DNA of 64,000 nucleotides from Oryza sativa Japonica Group. Lineage: Eukaryota > Streptophyta > Magnoliopsida > Poales > Poaceae. Below are positions 11,773 through 23,890 of this stretch, piece by piece; the stretch's first letter is position 1; every line of letters starts with the position of its first letter. The position numbers and the translations under genes are program-made. Below the pieces are notes generated by a model, which saw only the letters and a list, made by a program, of their open reading frames with translations, did not search any database and was not told the DNA's origin. Location of the stretch: NCBI RefSeq assembly GCF_034140825.1, contig NC_089037.1, positions 24,381,501 to 24,445,500 on the forward strand, written 5' to 3'.

Positions 11773-12009
11773 CTCCCTCCGTCCCACAATATAAGGGATT
11801 TTGAGTTTTTGCTTGCAACGTTTGATCACTCGTCTTATTCAATTTTTTTTTGCAAATATAAAAAACGAAAAGTTGTGCTTAAAGTATTGTAGATAATAAA
11901 GAAAGTCACAAATAAAATAAATAATAATTTCAAATTTTTTTGAATAAGACGAGTGGTCAAACGTTGCAAGCAAAAACTTAAAATCCCTTATATTATGGGA
12001 CGGAGGGAG
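11773..12009. mobile_element. Stowaway MITE
   Basis: Terminal inverted repeats CTCCCTCCGTCCCACAATATAAGGGATTTT-type (shortened here) pair over most of the 237-bp element, which is flanked by TA on both sides. The long near-perfect inverted repeat (for example GACGAGTGGTCAAACGTTGC against its complement) suggests a fairly recent copy. Confidence 0.85.
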
Positions 12010-12129
12010 TATATACATATGTGAAAAAAAAACTTTTGAAATAATAATAAAAAAAACTTGTTTTTAATTTGTTATGATGCACATTTGATCCATTTATAGT
12101 TTTAACTTTGTTATATTTAGGGTATTTAA

Positions 12130-12420
12130 AATATTATATAAGTTCCCAATCTCACCGAGTTCCTTCTCGAGAAAGCCGACAACAACTAGTCGTCGACTAC
12201 ATGCTCAAGCTTTATGCCGCTATACTGATAGGCTAGATTAGGTTTTCCTCCCCATTGTACTTCTGAGAGATAGTTGTATAATGGCACCACCGCCTTCGGT
12301 CAATAGGAGTAGGGTTATTACCCATCAAAATGAGTCCAAACCTGTATAAAAATTTATATCTTCCTCTCTTTATCGCAATCTCACGTATACGCTGATTCAA
12401 TATACCCTATACTTAAAATG
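12130..12420 (-). mobile_element. LTR-like fragment (fossil), inverted partner of 10380-10660
   Basis: The reverse complement contains TTTATACAGGTTTGG, CTACTCCTATTGACC, GCGGCATAAAGCTTGAGC and GTCGACGACT, matching the order at 10380-10660. It is clearly diverged from that copy and is fragmentary. Confidence 0.4.
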
Positions 12421-14162
12421 CCATTATCGGGTATAGGCGTATAGCGCATCAACATTTGTATTGTATAATAAAATATAATGCCTCAAGAATGTACTGAGTA
12501 CGTCTCAATCCACGTGTTTGAGCCGTAATTAAGGCTCTTATCCCCTCAGCATTCATCTTTGACCCTTAGGACTTATTATCCCTATTTTTACTGCTTCTTA
12601 ATACTCAACAAGTTCCCATCATCATCATCAGCTGCTTAGTGTGGGTGTGATGAGAGAAGGCCGCAGGAATCCGATGAGAAATACACCAGCACTCCTTAAA
12701 ATAGCGCGGCAAACGAGGAGGAAGTTACAGGTAGTTATGACCTTTTCCACCCCTAAACTACCCTTATTAAGCAAATCAAATCAGCGACTTGGCCAGCCCA
12801 GGAGCCTCACTTGGCCTTGGGAAGTTGGGAACTCATCAGGCGAGTTCGTCCACCAGCGGGCCGGAAAAGCGCAACTGCTGCAGCGGCAAATCTCCCTTCA
12901 AGACGACTATTCCAAACCCAGAGGTAGTAACTCTTTGTTGTTAAACAACTAAGTACTAACAAATTAGTCAAAATTTGAAGGTTTCTGTCTTTTTCTTCTT
13001 TTAAATTTGAAGGTCTATGTCTTTTTCTTTTTTTTTTTGTTTTTGTATATTATGATCCATAATTTTTTTAAGGCGTTGGGTGTTATAGGTGTTTTAGCGT
13101 CGGGAGTGATCTTGAGGTGCTTGTATGATGGTGTTTTCGGTGTGAACCCTTTCTTAGGTCGATGTGTATCTCGTCTCTATCAATGAAATAAGACAGGGTT
13201 TCTACCTTCGTTTTTTCTTAAAAAAAAGGAAAATGAACAAACGAGGAGAATCATTTTCTATTTCTTAATGTGAACAAGATTACTTCCCTAGGTTTGGATT
13301 GTGATAGAGTAAGGAGCAATTTCAAAGTCATGACAAAATGGAGAATGAAACGTCCAAGGTTCTAGATTTGTTCAGTAGATTGATTATCTGCACTGGTTGT
13401 ATAGCTGACTAGAGATTGGACAAAAGAAACCGGTGATTTAATCTGGCTGTTGGATCAATTTGTCACGTAAGGAAGAAGACTGCTGTTGTTATGCCTCAGA
13501 TTCTGTTGTAATACATTAACACTGTAAAAATATTTGGAGTTTTGACATAGTCTTTCCGACAGATATATTCCCATATCATTTTCGTATCTCTAACATAAAT
13601 ATTCATTAAGATGTTGATTGCCAAAGTTTTACTAATTTTGACTGTCTGTATTCCAGCGCAAGATCGAGTAATCATGGTTATTAGTGTGCAGATAACTCCC
13701 TAATAAATCATCTTACTAATTTCTTTGGTTAGTGGGGGTTTTCATTAGTTACCTTATTGACAGCACGCTCATTGGAAGTTCAAGTGATTCTGACTTTTGG
13801 TCTTGGACCCCCTTTTGTTCTCTGCATACAGTTGCTTGGTACTCCCTGTAGGTTTAGTTTTGAACAAGTACAAGGTCTTCAGAAAATAAATTTCACCACT
13901 ATTTTTTTATTATAATATACATAGAAATATCAACAAATATATGGTTTTATTTTAATACTAATCTATACATATGGTCTCCATATTTCTTTGACAAATACTT
14001 TAGAAATTATTCATAGTCAAAGATTTTAAAGTTTCATATCAGCTTTGTTCAAAACGATAAGTATTATCATCCTGGAGAGATCGAGAGAGTATAATATAAG
14101 CTCCACATAACTTTGAGAAGCACCTATCCTTGCTTAGGTGTCCATTTTGATTTAAAATACTA
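12421..14162. other. Intergenic region upstream of B3 gene 2
   Basis: Mostly AT-rich with no supported gene. The block 12600-12945 is more GC-rich and ends CCCAGAG/GTAGTA near 12925. It could be a leader exon of the following B3 gene, but I cannot connect it. At 13070-13240 there is a stretch ending CAATGAAATAAGACAGGG...TTAAAAAAAA, which resembles the 3' end of a LINE-type retroposon. That is only a resemblance. Confidence 0.3.
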
Positions 14163-14307
14163 CTCCCTCTGCCCCTAAATATAAGAGATTTTGGTTAAAT
14201 GTGACACATCATAGTATAATGAATTTGGACATGAAACATGTCTAGATTTATTGTACTAGGATACGTCATATCTAACCAAAATTTATTATATTTAGGGACG
14301 GAGGGAG
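14163..14307. mobile_element. Stowaway MITE, short
   Basis: CTCCCTCTGCCCCTAAATATAAG at the left (first 20 bases are diagnostic) and CTTATATTTAGGG-type inverted sequence at the right, ending GACGGAGGGAG. TA flanks both sides (14161-14162, 14308-14309). It is 145 bp and lies about 195 bp before the start codon of B3 gene 2, so it is within its promoter or leader. Confidence 0.8.
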
Positions 14308-14501
14308 TATTAACCTCTTCATAACTTCCCCGAAAAAAAAAAACCCTCTTCATAACTTTTTTATCTCTATCTACTGCTCCACAGTATAATTCTGGTGATA
14401 AAAAAGTACTCTCTTTGTTGATTAGTTGCATCTGTACCTTTAATCAGCACTTGCTGATTAGTTGCATCTTCAGCTGACATAAGCTACAAATTTCAGTTCA
14501 T

Positions 14502-17500
14502 ATGGCTGGACAAGGTTCCCAGATGAAGAAATACTGTGATTGCTGCAAAAGATATGTGGACCATTCCAATGGAAAGATGAAATGCTTCCACAGGCAAATG
14601 AGTGCTAATTTTGAGCATAGCATGGTAAGCCTGCAGCTAAGACCACTCACTTTTAGTCTCATATTCTTCATGGTGGATTGATTGGATTTTGCATGTGATT
14701 AGTTTATCGCTTATCTGATGAACTTGATTAAGTTTCAAGTGGTATGCTAATCAAACATGCTGAAATGCAAGCTAGCATGGGAGCAAAATTCACTAGTTAA
14801 AAACCTTGGGTTTCTTGATAACAGTTTACATGCAAGGATGACTCATTGTACCAAGTACTCCAAAGTCCTAAATTCTAAGCTGAAGTTGATCACTATATCA
14901 TGTGTTCGAAAATAAAAATGTTTTGTTATGCCATTGTGGACTTCTCATTAACAATATATCAAGTGTTGTATGAAACTAGGAATTGCTCTATTCACACCAA
15001 TACCATTATGTTACACTGTTATTTTTTTTCTCTACAGATCATACCAAACAAGTTCTTGGACCAATTCGGAGGGAAAATATCAAGAACAGTTGAACTAGAA
15101 TCCCCCAAGGGCAACGTGTATGTCGTCAAAGTTAGCAAGCACATGAATAAGACAGTCCTCCAGTGTGGATGGGAGGCATTTGTAGATGCCCATCAGATAG
15201 AAGAGAATGACTCCTTATTGTTCCGTCACATCAAGAATTCCCGGTTCTGATCCTTGATTCTGATGGTTGTGAGAAAGTATTCTCCTGTTCTGGCAAAAGA
15301 AGGGCCTCTGGTGTTCAAGAAAGAAATGCAGATCCTATCGATGTTTCAAGCAGCACCCATGATGATACCGTGCAATCATCCGGGGGTGAAAGATTTGCTA
15401 GAAGTGAAAGTGGTAGTGACAGTCAGCATAGTAAAACCGCGAAATTGGCAGCGACATGTTCATCTGGGGGATCAGGTCTAAATTGCTGATTCTCTTCTCT
15501 GTGAACCTTTTTTGTACTATGCTTCAGCTACACATTTTTATATTAGATTTTATAGTTAACTGAAAAGTGGAGTTTTTTTTTTCTATATTTGCCTTGTTGA
15601 GAATGCACAGGAGAGGAGGCCAAGGAGAGCAGCAGTTCTGAACATGAGTCATCCTATGATCTAGTTGATCCTCAGATAGCTCCAATGCCTGGTTATGTCT
15701 TGTCGCGCGGGACTAATCTATCTCAAGCACATGAGGAGAAACTAGATATGCTTGTCCAGGAAATTCGACCTGAAATTCCTCTATATGTGACTACCATGAA
15801 GCATAGCAATGTTAACTCACACCATGCTTCCCTTGTAAGTTCTGCCTTTTTTTTAATCAAGTACATAGGCCATAATCCATGCATTTTACACAATATAATT
15901 GTTTTACCTATTTATAAAAGAAACAAAATGCAGTGAATTAGATGCAGGCATCCCACAATCATTTGAGAAGCTAGATTAGAAATGCCCATGATCGGTAGAA
16001 AGTGAGGAAGATGCATCAGGTATAGTTATTCAAGTCCTTCAATGGAGATAGCTCCATCAGAGGTATAGTTCTGTAATTGGTAGGAAAAAAAAGGAGAAGA
16101 GCATGAATTGTGTGTATGGTGTATGGGTAATTGAATCAGAAATGTAGCTTTTTGGATTAATTTTAGTAGAGAATGCCATTAAAGTTGCTGTGGTCTGTGC
16201 ACCTTAATTTGCACAATGAGCTAAATTTATCTTTATTTCGTCTTCCGTTACATCATAAGCCACAAATTATGTAGGTTCAGAATCATTTACAGCATCAAAT
16301 CTCTCTCTGGATCAGGTAATTGCTAAGCATTATGCATGTGCGTACTTTCCGCATACGAGTCAAACCATCACACTTAAGTGGCATGGCAAGAACAGGAAGT
16401 GGCATCCCAAATTTTACATTAGGAAAGATCAAGTTGGGTACATCCTTCATGGGCGTTGGATAGACTTTGTTCGTCACAACCATGTGAAAGAGGGAGATAT
16501 CTGCATCTTTCACCTAAAAAATTTTAATGGGAGAAAATTCAGGGCAACAGTGCATCTACTCCGTGAAACAATTCCTCACTCCTTTGGTGCACTCCATATT
16601 CCTAAAAGGTTTGAATCAAGGAATGGCAGAATGAGGCTGAAAATGACTGATGATAGAAGAGTAAGCTCAACTGAATGTAGGAGAGGGACAATGGAACCTT
16701 CTACAACCAATGTCAAGAAGGAAGCGGACAATGGTAATGTTGTGATACATTGTTATTTGCTCTTTTGTGTTACATGTGAAATTTTTTGTTGACGAGAAAA
16801 TGTTACTTATTCAGAACAATGCAACAATGGTCAAGGAAAGCGTCAGGAACCTCTCAATTTTGATGTTTCTGTGGGGAGTTCTAAGCCTTACTTGACAGCA
16901 GACAGAGTTTCTCTGACTGAAGAACAGTTCATGAAAGTGGAAGAGAATGTTCACTCCATTCAATCTGAAGGTCCCATTTATGTGTCGATAATGAACAAGA
17001 GCAATGTTGGTACCGATGGGCTCTACATCATTGTAAGTCTTGCTTTTTTCTGGACACACTTCCAGTACTATTTAGTACTCCCTTCGTTCCAAAATATAAG
17101 GATTTTTAGGTCATTGAGCAAGAACCCCCCCCCCCTCCTATATAGTACTGGATAGAACACATCCTGGTAGGCTAGTACTATGAATTTGGACATTTGGACA
17201 AGACTTCTGTCAATATTCGTAGTATTATGATAAATCTCATCCGGTACTATTTGCTATATGATGGGGGCAGAAGAAATGTACTAAGGTTATGTTAAAAGAT
17301 TCCTCTTTAGTCATTTCAGTTGTCATTTTTTGAATTTTGAATGTATTGCTTTGGATTAATTGAAGTGATATGAACCATGGGAATCAGTGTAGAAATCCTT
17401 ATATTATGGTACAAAATTTGAATCGTAGAAATCCTTATATTTTGGAATCGAGAGAGTACTTATTTATTACTGCTACTTATCAATAGGTTGTATTGTTTTT

Positions 17501-17938
17501 GTTGAATTAGGCAAGATGTCTGCATCTACTATTTCGAGATGTTTGTATCTTGAACATTCACCATTCACCATCCAAGCAAAGTCTGGTAGTTAACTAGAGT
17601 TGTTCATATTTATGGCTGTATTAGCTAGTACTAACCTGTTGCCGTAATGAACACTGTACCGTATCCGAAAACAGACCCTTGGCAGGCAGTTTGCTATAAG
17701 ATACCTCCCGGAAGGGGAGCAAACCTTGACGCTCCTGACGACGGGGACGGGCAAGGCATGGCAGGTCAAGATGCGCCCTCGGAGCGGCGACGCACGGATG
17801 TTCACCCTCGGCTGGCGCGATTTCGTCCGCGACAACCGTCTGCAAACTGAGGACATCTGCCTCTTCCAGCTGACGAAGAACAGTGAGAGGGGGCTTGCCA
17901 TGAAAGTCCACATCATTCGTCACAACGAGAGGAGCTAG
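14502..17938 (+). pseudogene. Second three-B3-domain REM gene, first domain frameshifted
   Basis: The exon plan follows gene 1: 14502-14624, 15038-15475, 15611-15834, 16316-16733, 16815-17032 and 17675-17938, all with GT-AG sites. Exon 2 is 438 nt against 445 in gene 1. Seven bases equivalent to CTTTGAG are missing after AATTCCCG (about 15242), so the reading frame hits TGA at about 15248-15250, inside B3-1. All later exons keep an open frame, with B3-2 (CIFHL; VHLLRE) and B3-3 (GWRDFVRDNRL; CLFQL; VHIIRH) intact. A downstream ATG at 15685 could still give a two-B3 product. It has one more coding intron than gene 1 (16734-16814). It is either a pseudogene, a shortened but working gene, or an assembly error at one site. 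Confidence 0.7.
17078..17456. mobile_element. Stowaway-like MITE in the last intron of B3 gene 2
   Basis: Ends CTCCCTTCGTTCCAAAATATAAG-like and ...ATATTTTGGAATCGAGAGAG, flanked by TA at 17076-17077 and 17457-17458. The paralogous intron of gene 1 (around 6980) reads straight through TATTTAGCA-TTTATTATTACT with no insert, so gene 1 shows the empty site. The element therefore entered after the two genes were duplicated, unless gene 1 lost it. At 379 bp it is longer than most Stowaways and may hold an internal insertion. Confidence 0.75.
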
Positions 17939-18788
17939 TTTCCACAGCTTCTAGTAGTAGAAGATCAGAGAGATGGACCTCTAGTAGCACTTTTTCATTA
18001 GTGGTAGACTGGCAATGAGAAGAGTTATTAGCTTCTATTTAGCTCTTTCTTTGTGTAGCTTTCTGCTGGAGTTGAAACCTGAAAATTATGGGCCTGTCTA
18101 AATAATGGTTAAAGGAGCTCTCTACTGCAATATTTATCCAGAGTTGGCAGCTTTTAAACAACCTCGCTGATGGTAGTTGTCCTACTTGCGAATTTCTACA
18201 CTAAGTACAAAAATTTGAGCCTTGTTTGTCAGTTCTATGTTTACATCGAAGCTAAACACCTGTCTTTTTGTTCAAGAAAAAGAAAAGGTGCACGCGCACA
18301 CGCACAAACACTTTGAGTTTAGAGCAATTTTGATATATATATTTTTAAACTTATGTTACGTCCATAAGCTTCTCAATTTCAGCATTTATCTTTTCCCTAT
18401 GAGTACAACACTAAGATGATGAAAAACATGAAACATGTATGTATATATGAATATTTATCCATTCTAGAATATCATCGCACGGAGGAGATACAATATTATG
18501 AGGGTGTTGTGTTCTTGTAAAGCATCATGTGGGAATGTTTTATAGCAGAAGTATATGAAATATGTAGGGTATAGCACTAAGAGGTAGTGAGGTGGGGAAT
18601 CAAGAACCGTGGAAAGATAGGTTGTGAATATTTTTATGGGGATATCGGTTCCAAACTATCAAAATATTGACTTTAGAAATATACCACGTAAATATAATAC
18701 ACTACAATAATACCACAAAAAATTGCAATGATAGATATTTACCATTTCATCATCCTTCGTTGCACTACAATAAATTAAATAAATTAAG
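17939..18788 (+). other. 3' region of B3 gene 2, duplicated flank
   Basis: Matches the region downstream of gene 1 (7513-8090) in order and content up to about 18765, for example GCAGAAGTATATGAAATATGTAG (first 20 bases shared). It holds no gene. Confidence 0.55.
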
Positions 18789-18990
18789 TAGCTCAACCGA
18801 TTAGATTCCTTGTGATGGAACCAACCCATCAGGATTTAAGTTAGGTTTGACAACGATGTTCGCATTTTACGGTCAATTATTTTTTTAGTGATGGGCGACG
18901 TACCAATCGAAAAGAGAGGCGTTGACTTGGGTGTGCCTGTGTATGTTCATTACCCGTTATGAGCTCTTGCGTTCACCCACAATTTCTCAC
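18789..18990 (+). mobile_element. tRNA-derived SINE, 5' (head) part
   Basis: An RNA polymerase III A-box-like stretch (TAGCTCAACCGATTAGA) is followed by CCTTGTGATGGAACCAACCCA, a decayed B-box-like GGATTTAAGTTAGG and GTGATGGGCGACGTACC. This is the head of a common grass SINE as I remember it. The usual tail (GTGCTCATAGGGGT...) is not present here, but appears alone at 27540-27655. Confidence 0.55.
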
Positions 18991-19436
18991 ACGCGAGTGC
19001 ACTTATATTAGAATTCTAGTGATCACTCAAAGGGTACATGTATTATGGAAAACCTAATACTTATGTAAACCCTAACAAAAAAATCGTCTAAATTCAGAAA
19101 AAAAAATCCCATATATAGATGAGATGATGTTACATAACCACATAGAAAGTCTTGTCCAAACTCACTTTGTCTATGAGATATAAAAATAACAACAAATACA
19201 CGTATGGACACTCCTAAAGGATTTCTTCGTTCCAATGCGAATGTGTCTCTAATGGATGCTCGTACAGAATTAAAGTAGGATGTTCGCCTCTAATAGAAAC
19301 AACTTTTTTAAAAAAAAATAAAAGAGCAGCTAGCTAGTCTGGAAGATTGAAGAGAGAGACGGTAAAAGCCCATGGGCCAAATCCAACACCATCTCATACT
19401 CACACTAGGCAAAATCGGGATACAAAATCGTCCTTG

Positions 19437-20797
19437 CACCGCAAAACCAGATATGCGGGGTCCCTCAACTGTATAAAACCGGTCACCCGAGGTTCTTAGG
19501 TGGTTTTGACACCGGTTTTGGTCTACCTAGCGGCTGAGTCAGCGTAGGACCCATGTGGACCCCACATGTAAGCCTGCCACATTATCTATCTTTTCCCTTT
19601 TCTCTCTCTTCCTCAGATGGGGCCCACTTGTCAGGGATATCTTCTTCCTCCTTGGCTCCTCCTTCCCTGCGCCAACACAGAGAAAAGAGGGAGAGGTAGC
19701 TGGGGAGGAGGCCGCCGGGGCGAGGCGGGAGAGAAGGGCGGCGCCGCGACGGTGGCCGGCGGCGGCGGCGACCGCGGCTGGAGACAGCGCTCGGGCTAGG
19801 ACGGCGGCGGCAACCACGAGCGCCGCCTGGGAGACCTGGCAGAGATTAACCGGGAAAATGTGAGCTTGGATCTCACCTTGTAATTCTCCATGAGAATTGA
19901 GAAATGCGTGAATTAGCGTTCTTGCTTTCTTGGTAAGTGCGAATTAAGAGAAAAAAATAATTCTTTTTCTTTAGTTCGTGAATTCGTTTAGCTAGAGATG
20001 CTCACAAGAGGGATTTTGGAATATGGACCGATGCTTCTTCTGTTCCATGCAGCAGCCGTCAAACGATCCTCGCGCCGCCGCCGCCGCCGACGCGTTGACG
20101 AGGCGGGGTCTCAGCTGGCGGTGCCCCCGAGGCCGATGCCGCCGCCTACCCCTCTCACCGCACCACCTTCCTCTTCACGCGCCGGCTCGCGCTAAGGCTG
20201 CTGCCGTTCGTCGCTGTTTCCCGCGGCGGAGGTTGGTGGAGGTCGTCGCTGTTTCAAGCTCATCCTCCCTCTCTCCTGGCGGCGGAGCAGCAGTGCACGT
20301 GGCGGCAGCCAACAGCTTGAGCGCGCATGAGGAGCTAGCTAGCTACTCGCCATGGCGGTAGCCAACCAAGAGGCCATGGCGCCGAGGACCGGCAACATCG
20401 CCACCGCCAACCCCGGCTGCCCCAACTGGTACGCCGTCCTCGTCATCGACCAGCCCTCCAGTACGGCCGCCGTCGCGGCGCCGCCCTCCTCTCCCGCCTC
20501 ACCCCGGCGGCCTCCTCCCCAGCTACATCTTCCTCTCCTCTCTGTGTTGGTGCAGGGAAGGAGCCAAGGAGGTAGAAGATACCCCTAACAAGTGGGCCCC
20601 ATCTGAGGAAGGGAGAGAAAAGGTAAAAGATAGATGACGTGGCATGCTGACACGTGGGATCCACGCTGACTCAGCCGCCACGTAGACCAAAACCGGGGTA
20701 AAAACCACCGAAGTATCTCGAGTGACCGGTTTTGTATAGTTGAGAGATCTTAAATATCTGGTTTTATGGTTCAAGGACGTTTTTTATCCCGATGATA
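19437..20797. mobile_element. Long terminal-inverted-repeat element with GC-rich interior
   Basis: About 330 bp at each end form an inverted repeat. The left reads ATCGGGATACAAAATCGTCC..., and the complement of the right reads ATCGGGATAAAAAACGTCC.... They continue through AACCGGTCAC, GGCTGAGTCAGCGT, GATGGGGCCCACTTGT and CCAACACAGAGA. The interior (19640-20590) is GC-rich and contains open frames without a domain I recognise. The outline suggests a MULE or foldback element that captured host sequence. I could not find a clean target duplication, so superfamily and exact ends stay open. Confidence 0.6.
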
Positions 20798-23137
20798 AGT
20801 GTACTTTTTCCTAAGCCACTGTCAAGTGTCAACTCTTGGCTCTCAAGCCTCACTTAGCTAGTACTCCCGCCATCTCATTTATTTAACGACGGTTAGTTCA
20901 ATTTAAATAGGAAGTAATAATTAATTACTCCTTCACTCTGAGTTTTCTTCAGCCAATCAATTACGGAGCAACATATGACAGAAACCAATGGAGATTGGAC
21001 AGATTTTTTAGCATGTAGGGATGTATATACCCCAGTTCTTTATGAACTTGATGATATTTTATTCCAATATGGTCTGGAAAAGAAAATTCTAGTCCAATTT
21101 ATCCACAAACGTAGCAACACATAGCTTGGATCATCATACCTACCAGAGTACAATAGATCGTACAAATGAAACAAAATTCGAATTTCACAGAAACTACATT
21201 AAGTACAGAACAGCATAATGCATTCCGAGGTCCTAACCTGAACTGACAGTGTTTTCCCCAGTCCTAAAACAAGAACAATAGCAGGAATCACACTACCACA
21301 TAAGCCTGAGGACATAAAAGAAAACAAGCGATCTATGGAATCAATCTGTTTCATTATGTAAAAATGATGGAAGCAAATCTGTTTGATACCCAATAAACCT
21401 TGTTTCACCAACTCACACGCAAAAAATTGTGCCCACTGCTGGACATTCTAGCTTTGAAATTGCTGAGATCCTGTGTAGAGTTGTTCCTTCAATCCGATGC
21501 CAGTTGTAGAAATTTGCTTGCAAATCTTAGCTTCCAAATGCAACCAGAGTGACACCTTGTTGTTGCACCTTCCAGTATAAACGAACTCACAGCCAACTCA
21601 GACGCAGACCCAACTCACCCAAGCTTGCTGATTGATGCTGTAATTACCAGGCAAAAAGCAGTGATGAAATCTTGCATGATCAAACAAGAACATGTATCAG
21701 AGTACCAGAGCATGGAATTTTGTCTGAATCTTTTGACTTACTAATGTTCAGTTCAGGACTTCAAGTGTAACAACGACAGGTCTGGCACAATGTGTGGGGT
21801 ATAATAAAGATATAATTAATAAATGTCCTTAAGACCCATAGAAAAATTCATATACAAACTAAGAGGAAACCTTTTCTCACAATAAGAACGTCAGGCAACG
21901 CATAGGAAACTGAAGAACCTTCAGTATTTTCTCGTGGGCAGCCACAGTCAGGTTACCATCTAATTTCTTCTACTGCTTACTCAGTGCTTTTAGTGTTTTC
22001 CTTTCCTCCCTACTTGCTGAGTTGTACTGCTTGGGTGTAGGGTAGGCAGCTTAACATATCAAACACAATTCATTTTCCTGGTATAATTCCAACCACGCAG
22101 CATTAATTTGTTTATTTACCCAAAATCAAGGTTGGAAGGACAAAATTAAGATCAGACATAGCATGAACTTTCTCAGGAATTGCTATTGCAAACAGGATGA
22201 CGCGTCAAAGAACAACGTAGTGTCTGTTGAAGAGCTACAGATTTGTGATGAGTTGGAGGCTGACAATGAGGATTTAGAATGAGAGATCATCGACGATATG
22301 TGTCGCCTCGCTCAGCATCTGCAGAGGCTATATCAACTGAAGGATTTGAGAGAAATTGCTGGCTCGGCTACTAGTTACCACTAACCAGCTGCCGCTCTAC
22401 CATACAACAATTGCATTTCTTTCTGAAATGAATATCAGGATAAACTTGGACGGACAATGCAAAATCAACATAACTAAGATTGACCAAGATGCTTCTGCAG
22501 AAAAATAAACAAAGCCACACTCCAATACTTAACAACCTGACAAAAGGCAACTTGACAAAATCAACCTATGAAGACAAAGGTTATACAGTTTCTGCAGAAC
22601 CATCCAGTTGCACCATGGAGATAGCTAAAATGAACAGATGGTTCTGTATGAACTACAACTTGCATCACTTATTTTGTCAGGCACGCGAGCAAATAAGTCA
22701 TATTATGTACTTCAATCATGTAAGGTAAGTCAATAATATCTTGTTCTGTTGTTCATGGATGACATAATTAAATATATATCTAGATCACTTGGTTTGAGCA
22801 ATCATTTGGTGAAAGATACACAATTAGTGGCATAATGACATTGCTGAAGTATATAGAAGACAGATGAAAATCATGGCGAAAATGAGACAGTGAAAAATAC
22901 AACTGTAAACTGTTAGGGACGGAAGCATATACAAGTTAGTCTTGATAATACTGCTGTAAGATGGCTGTGAAGAATGAAATCTAGAACCGCAGATTGATGT
23001 AACAGAATAGATTAACACAACTGTGTGCGTTCAAGGATACTTATAGATCCAACTTTTATTAACTTTAACCATCTTGGATCATGTAAAATTTGCTGCTTGA
23101 CTGAACAATTCCTTCTTTTAATGGGCTGGCTTGTGTA
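20798..23137. other. Intergenic region, no complete gene
   Basis: AT-rich, no domain-bearing open frame. It lies in the far 3' direction from SLY1 and downstream of the long inverted-repeat element. The only exon-like piece is listed at 22196-22384. Around 20863-20900 there is half of a Stowaway-like end without a partner. Confidence 0.4.
22196..22384 (+). pseudogene. Exon-like fragment of unknown protein
   Basis: After a plausible acceptor (TTGCAAACAG/GATGAC), 63 codons read DDASKNN...VEELQICDELEADNEDLE, then one TGA, then EIIDDMCRLAQHLQRLYQLK and ...IAGSATSYH before TAA. The acidic, coiled-coil-like composition, the acceptor and the single internal stop suggest the last exon of a decayed gene. 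I do not recognise the family, and no upstream exon was found. Confidence 0.35.
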
Positions 23138-23146
23138 TATTTTCTA

Positions 23147-23479
23147 GAGTAAATTTCATTAAACCCCACTTATTATGGTTCAAATTGCACAAAACCATAG
23201 GTACTTTAAAACATGGCGCATAACCCCATGTATTATGATTCTAAAATTTCACAAAACCACACTGTTAACCATTTTAATATACTCCTATATCAAAATAGAA
23301 AAAGCGGATGTAACATTTATATGATGGATAAAATGCTCATAAAATAGAGATGGGAAAGTCAAAATGGTTGGTAATGTGGTTTTGCGAAACATAATAGATG
23401 GGGTTATGTGCAACGCGTCAAAATTCCTGTGGTTTTATCAAACCTGGACTATAATAGGGGGGTTTTATGAAATTTACTC
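23147..23479. mobile_element. Small MULE (Mutator-like MITE)
   Basis: Inverted ends GAGTAAATTTCATTAAACCCC-like (left) and its counterpart GGGGGTTTTATGAAATTTACTC (right, last 20 bases diagnostic). A perfect 9-bp target duplication TATTTTCTA lies at 23138-23146 and 23480-23488. It is 333 bp and non-coding. Confidence 0.85.
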
Positions 23480-23890
23480 TATTTTCTATGATGTGGTGTG
23501 TTTGGGAAAGTATGTTTTTGTGTATGCACATATGGGTGCAAATTGTGATGTTATGTGGCACTGTGTAAAGCCCGAGGAATTTCTATTTGATATACTAAAT
23601 TAACTGATGGATTTGGAGCCAACCAATCTCATCTTCCGTAAATGTATTTCAAGTTTATGCTACTGTCTCACCAGCTCTCTGCTTGCATGCTATCGTTGTT
23701 TGTTGACTATCCAAATCAAGCTAATGTTAAATTCAGTTATGTCAACATGCAGGACATATCTTCAAACTGACAAGTATTTTTCTAATGGGGAGTCAGCGAG
23801 CAGTTAGGGTTTCTTTTTGTTGCACATCATATCACAAACTGAATTCGAGAGGTTGTATAGAAACTAATTTCCATCCTATGTTTTCTACTT

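Noticed and set aside
13070-13240. LINE 3' end
   Set aside because: Only the ending (CAATGAAAT...A-run) looks right. No reverse transcriptase sequence or target duplication was found.
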